Assembly: GCA_937906455.1 (NCBI GenBank)
Contig: CALCYT010000007.1
Location: forward strand, 1 to 27,951
Origin: an uncultured Bacteroidales bacterium
GTDB lineage: Bacteria > Bacteroidota > Bacteroidia > Bacteroidales > F082
DNA: 27,951 nt
Reading direction: 5' to 3'
The first letter of the stretch is position 1. Each line of letters begins with the position of its first letter. The notes under the pieces were generated by a model. The model was not told where the DNA came from and did not search any database. It saw only the letters and a program-made list of their open reading frames with translations. Of this stretch, positions 25,423-27,951 are shown piece after piece. The position numbers and the translations under genes were made by a program.

Positions 25423-25563
25423 CGTCATTTCGACTGAAGCGAAGCGGAATGGAGACCTGAGCGAAGCGAAAGCATTCACCTTTGGTGAATAAATCTCCTG
25501 CAAAATTGTAGTTATCCTGTTTGACGGAGATTTCGACTTCACTTCGTTACGCTCGAAATGACG
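25423..25563. repeat. REP/MITE-like inverted pair between pnp and rpoD
   Basis: The ends are exact 11-bp inverted repeats (CGTCATTTCGA at 25423-25433, TCGAAATGACG at 25553-25563). Each end is part of a ~35-40-bp unit rich in GAAGCGAAGC or CTTCGTTACGCTCG motifs flanked by GGAGA/TCTCC-type boundaries. This is the dispersed 'gtcatttcgagcgaagcga' type repeat seen in many Bacteroidetes intergenic regions (recalled). No ORF is credible here. It separates pnp from rpoD and could act as a terminator or RNA-processing site. Confidence 0.75.
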
Positions 25564-25594
25564 GATTAAAAAAGAAAATCCTAAAAAATAAAAT

Positions 25595-26458
25595 ATGAGG
25601 CAGTTAAAGATTACCAAACAAGTTACCAACAGGGAAACAGCTTCTTTGGACAAGTATCTCCAAGAGATTGGTAAGGTTGAATTGATAACGGCTGACGAGG
25701 AAGTCGAGCTTGCGCAGCGTATCCGTCAGGGCGACATGGCCGCTTTGGAGAAGCTCACAAAAGCCAACTTGAGATTCGTCGTATCCGTGTCGAAACAGTA
25801 CCAAAATCAAGGACTTAGCCTCCCCGACCTCATCAACGAGGGCAACCTCGGGCTCATCAAGGCGGCACGCCGTTTTGACGAGACGAGGGGCTTCAAGTTC
25901 ATCTCTTACGCAGTATGGTGGATACGCCAGTCCATACTCCAGGCTCTTGCAGAACAATCACGTATCGTCCGACTTCCATTGAACAAAATCGGTTCGATCA
26001 ACAAAATCAACAAGACATACGCAAAGTTAGAGCAGGAATTTGAGCGCGAGCCTAATGCCGAGGAGATAGCCGAGGTTCTCGACCTCACCGAAGCCGAAGT
26101 CAAAGAATCGTTGAAGAACGCAGGCCGTCACGTCTCAATGGACGCCCCTCTCGTGCAGGACGAAGACAACAACATGTACGACGTCTTGAAGAGCGACGAG
26201 GTGGTGACGCCAGAGACGGAGCTGCTTAACGAGTCACTCAGGAAGGAGATTGACCGCGCAATCTCGACTTTGACGCAGAGAGAAGCCGACGTCGTGCGCC
26301 TTTATTTCGGACTCAACGGCGGTCATCCGATGACTTTGGAGGAGATCGGCGAGAAGTTTGACCTCACACGCGAGCGTGTGCGTCAAATCAAGGAGAAGGC
26401 CATCCGCCGACTGAAGCACACCAGCAGGAGCAAAATCCTGAAGAGTTATCTTGGTTGA
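25595..26458 (+). CDS. rpoD: primary sigma factor RpoD (sigma-70 family)
   Basis: 287 residues, the short form typical of the Bacteroidetes housekeeping sigma factor, which recognises TTTG/TAnnTTTG promoters like those in this window. Region 1.2 (SLDKYLQEIGKVELI) starts near residue 18. Region 2 reads NLRFVVSVSKQYQNQGLSLP and GFKFISYAVWWIRQSILQAL; region 3 includes LEQEFEREPNAEEIAEVLDL; region 4.2 is MTLEEIGEKFDLTRERVRQI. There is no long acidic region 1.1. The ATG at 25595 directly follows an AT-rich stretch after the REP-like pair. No promoter box is evident just upstream, so transcription may come from pnp or through the repeat. A strong terminator follows. Confidence 0.98.
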   Translation: MRQLKITKQVTNRETASLDKYLQEIGKVELITADEEVELAQRIRQGDMAALEKLTKANLRFVVSVSKQYQNQGLSLPDLINEGNLGLIKAARRFDETRGFKFISYAVWWIRQSILQALAEQSRIVRLPLNKIGSINKINKTYAKLEQEFEREPNAEEIAEVLDLTEAEVKESLKNAGRHVSMDAPLVQDEDNNMYDVLKSDEVVTPETELLNESLRKEIDRAISTLTQREADVVRLYFGLNGGHPMTLEEIGEKFDLTRERVRQIKEKAIRRLKHTSRSKILKSYLG

Positions 26459-26488
26459 TTTCAGGAATTTAATTTTAATTGCAGACTT

Positions 26489-26524
26489 AACAGGGCTAAG
26501 GAGACTTGGTCCTGTTATTTTTTT
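26489..26524 (+). terminator. intrinsic terminator after rpoD
   Basis: A 12-bp stem (26489-26500 with 26505-26516, two G-T wobbles) with a GAGA loop, then A and a run of seven T. Confidence 0.88.
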
Positions 26525-26534
26525 GTACTTTTTC

Positions 26535-26565
26535 TTGTTGTTATTGTCATAATTTAGTAATTTTG
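26535..26565 (+). promoter_or_regulatory. promoter for the CdiA-CT-like gene
   Basis: TTG at 26535 and TAATTTTG at 26558-26565, spacing 20, close to the Bacteroidetes consensus. The inferred leader is ~100 nt and contains a small TCATCA/TGATGA hairpin (26579-26598). Confidence 0.6.
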
Positions 26566-26673
26566 CGAACGATTGATCTCATCATTAGAGTTTGATGATA
26601 GCATATAGTGGTGAGGCTTTTTAATATTGTTAGCAAAAATCAGTTATGAACACCTTGATGTTTACATTTGATT

Positions 26674-27213
26674 ATGAATAATTTAGCAACAGATTTGGCA
26701 AGACTGCATGTTCTTGAGGGGGCGGATTTCGTCAAGCAGCTGAAAGCAATCGCGGCAAGTGAAGAGTTTCATCCATTGGAGGATGATAACAATATCTTTA
26801 CCACTGGTGGTGAAAAGCAAGAGGACTATGACAACCTCATAAATGCCGCACGCAAAGCTGTTGAACTGGGTTATAAGGTTTATATTCTTCCAAATCCCAG
26901 AAGCGTAAGAACCGCTGATTTTATTTTTGAACAACATGGCATTTATAAAATGTATGAATTAAAAACGATACAAGGCAAGGCTTCTGTTGGGAATCGGCTA
27001 TTTGATTCTATTGGGCAGACTCATCATGTGCTTCTTAATATCAAAACAAGTTATAATGCTGGTAGGCTCGCCTCTGAGATTAAGGCTTATTTTCAGCAAT
27101 ACTTCAAAGCAAGAGAAGTGTTGATTTTCAAGGGAAAACAAGTTATTACTATCAAAAGAGAATTCGCTATGAAGAAATCGTTTATTGTTGAGTTCAGGAA
27201 ACGTTACAGGTAA
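26674..27213 (+). CDS. stand-alone CdiA C-terminal-like tRNA nuclease domain protein
   Basis: 179 residues from the ATG at 26674; a TTG six bases upstream could add two residues, but ATG is preferred. It resembles the tRNA-nuclease CdiA C-terminal family found at the ends of contact-dependent toxins and of MuF-type phage head proteins (from memory, not searched). Key features: FTTGGEKQEDYDNLINAARK lead-in, ILPNP, then a PD-(D/E)xK-like set D82 (ADFIF), E95 and K97 (YELKTIQGKAS), a conserved-looking DSIGQTHHVLLNI (~111-123), and EVLIFKGKQVI near the end. There is no signal peptide, no delivery domain and no evident immunity gene beside it. It may be an orphan toxin, a remnant of a phage or polymorphic toxin gene, or a housekeeping-adapted nuclease. 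It has its own promoter and terminator, lies next to an IS remnant, and appears intact. Confidence 0.75.
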   Translation: MNNLATDLARLHVLEGADFVKQLKAIAASEEFHPLEDDNNIFTTGGEKQEDYDNLINAARKAVELGYKVYILPNPRSVRTADFIFEQHGIYKMYELKTIQGKASVGNRLFDSIGQTHHVLLNIKTSYNAGRLASEIKAYFQQYFKAREVLIFKGKQVITIKREFAMKKSFIVEFRKRYR

Positions 27214-27214
27214 C

Positions 27215-27251
27215 AAAAAAACCGTCCTAATGGACGGCTTTTTTATTTTTT
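27215..27251. terminator. bidirectional intrinsic terminator
   Basis: CCGTCC/GGACGG stem (27222-27227 with 27232-27237), loop TAAT, with A7 on the left and a T-rich tract on the right. It works for the plus-strand nuclease gene and for minus-strand transcription arriving from 27.3 kb. Confidence 0.85.
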
Positions 27252-27318
27252 GGAGCAGGGGCGATATGGTCTTACTCCCTCTCGGCAACTTACCGGATAG
27301 CCAAAACATTTATTTTGA
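27215..27318 (-). ncRNA. candidate ~100-nt small RNA
   Basis: A near-consensus minus-strand promoter (27324-27353) faces a terminator that also works on the minus strand (27215-27251), defining a transcript of about 100 nt. Its last ~30 nt are complementary to the 3' end of the nuclease transcript through the shared terminator. A minus-strand ORF could start at 27309 but would be cut by the terminator. No RNA family was recognised. Confidence 0.25.
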
Positions 27319-27323
27319 CATTG

Positions 27324-27353
27324 CAAAGATACAACAAATTTTCAATTATGCAA
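27324..27353 (-). promoter_or_regulatory. outward-facing promoter beside the IS1380 remnant
   Basis: Minus strand TTG, exactly 19 bp, then TATCTTTG followed by C: the best fit to the Bacteroidetes consensus in the window. It reads away from the transposase remnant toward the nuclease terminator and may belong to the IS end or its flank. Confidence 0.65.
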
Positions 27354-27407
27354 CTAATTTTGAAAAATATTTTCATTTTACAGCATCGCTTCAACCCAAA
27401 TCGGTCA

Positions 27408-27951
27408 TTAGGATTTCTCGGTGCAGTATGGCAGAGAGAAGTCCTTAAGTTTTTCCCATATAGAAAGGAAGGATTGTCGGGTTTTCAGCGACCTTGCCAA
27501 GTACAGAATGTGATTATCCTTCGTTTTCCCCAGATATGCAGGAGTGGAGATCAGTTCGTATCGGATAGTCTTGAGGAACTTCGATTCTGTTCTCCGAGTC
27601 TGCCCTGCCACGATAAGAATCGTATACGATTTTGGCGGGTAGTCCAAGGTCTGTGACAAAGCAGCTGTATCTGTATTTCTCGAAGTCCTTCTCATCCTCA
27701 AACAGTGCCAACTGCCTGACCTTCTTGCCCTGGAGCCGTGACAGCGTGTCTTCCAGGAAGGCGAGATAGTTTGTGCTGGCAGAGGTGTTGCCGGGACGCA
27801 GCCAGTAGTTGGCAATCATGTGCACGTCCGAGACAAAGGCAAGGAGCGGATGGTGGGACGGGCGACCGGGACGCTTCGGATTGTATCCCTTGGCAGTATA
27901 ATGCGTCCCGAAGTTTGAACCACTGATAGTTGAGGTTAAGGTGGTTTTCGT
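27408..27951 (-). pseudogene. IS1380-family transposase remnant with two internal deletions (partial, runs off right edge)
   Basis: The minus strand from the right edge reads HYTAKGYNPKRPGRPSHHPL, LLAFVSDVHMIANYWLRPGN, then STNYLAFLEDTLSRLQGKKV, typical IS1380 transposase. At ~27,713-27,720 it jumps directly to LALFEDEKDFEKYRYSCFVT, losing the segment that should hold the second catalytic Asp (D-S-G-F region). YRGRADSENRI, the start of the Y-R-E-K signature, is followed at ~27,578-27,586 by a second deletion with frameshift into FLKTIRYELIS and the family-like C-terminus WEKLKDFSLP, stop at 27,408. It therefore cannot encode an active enzyme. The stretch just beyond the stop (GACCGATTTGGGTTGAAGCG on the minus strand) may contain the terminal inverted repeat; its partner would lie outside the window. 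Confidence 0.85.

Noticed and set aside
25384..25653. 89-codon minus-strand ORF across the pnp-rpoD gap
   Set aside because: It consists of translated REP-like repeat sequence and overlaps the start of rpoD.
26998..27309. 103-codon minus-strand ORF downstream of the near-consensus promoter at 27324-27353
   Set aside because: It crosses a strong terminator and runs antisense to the nuclease gene; composition is not gene-like. The short non-coding RNA reading is preferred.

Overview
The window looks like a chromosome segment of a member of the order Bacteroidales. Four observations support this. The giant surface proteins end in type IX secretion (T9SS) type A sorting domains. Intergenic regions carry the Bacteroidetes -7 promoter element TAnnTTTG and no Shine-Dalgarno sequences stand out. 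The primary sigma factor is the short form of about 287 residues. The gene named 'asparagine synthetase B' and the DUF5723 barrel gene are typical of this order. No complete prophage, CRISPR array, rRNA or tRNA was seen.

Left part (1-16,034, all minus strand). Transcription runs right to left: a TPR sensor histidine kinase, an overlapping NarL/LuxR-type response regulator, then three large secreted modular proteins (1836 aa, 2280 aa, and one cut by the left edge). The three share adhesin-like modules: cleaved-adhesin, Fn3, carboxypeptidase-regulatory, InlB-type repeats, a duplicated GWNW module and a recurrent 'ECRG' module. The two complete ones end in a T9SS sorting domain. The main discovery candidate is here. 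The same palindrome, GTAAATTTAC with flanking matches, lies upstream of the kinase gene and upstream of the 1836-aa gene. In both places its centre is 37.5 bp from the last base of a TAnnTTTG box, and neither promoter has a recognisable -33 element. The simple reading is a self-activating two-component system that controls its own operon and the adjacent adhesin operon. The adhesin leader also holds a GC-rich patch with a 17-codon ORF.

Middle part (16,035-22,555). It contains yebC, the 'asparagine synthetase B' family gene flanked by heptanucleotide arrays in inverted orientation, gcvT on the plus strand, a perfect 19-bp two-way terminator, and a minus-strand pair made of a lipoprotein gene and a DUF5723 outer-membrane barrel gene.

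Right part (22,755-27,951). It contains rpsO, pnp and rpoD, all plus strand. A second heptanucleotide array starts at the pnp stop codon, and a REP/MITE-like pair of inverted units sits between pnp and rpoD. After rpoD comes an accessory patch: a small stand-alone protein resembling the C-terminal tRNA-nuclease domain of CdiA toxins, a bidirectional terminator, a near-consensus minus-strand promoter that would give a short RNA ending at that terminator, and an IS1380-family transposase remnant with two internal deletions running off the right edge.

No stretch longer than 300 bases lacks a gene.
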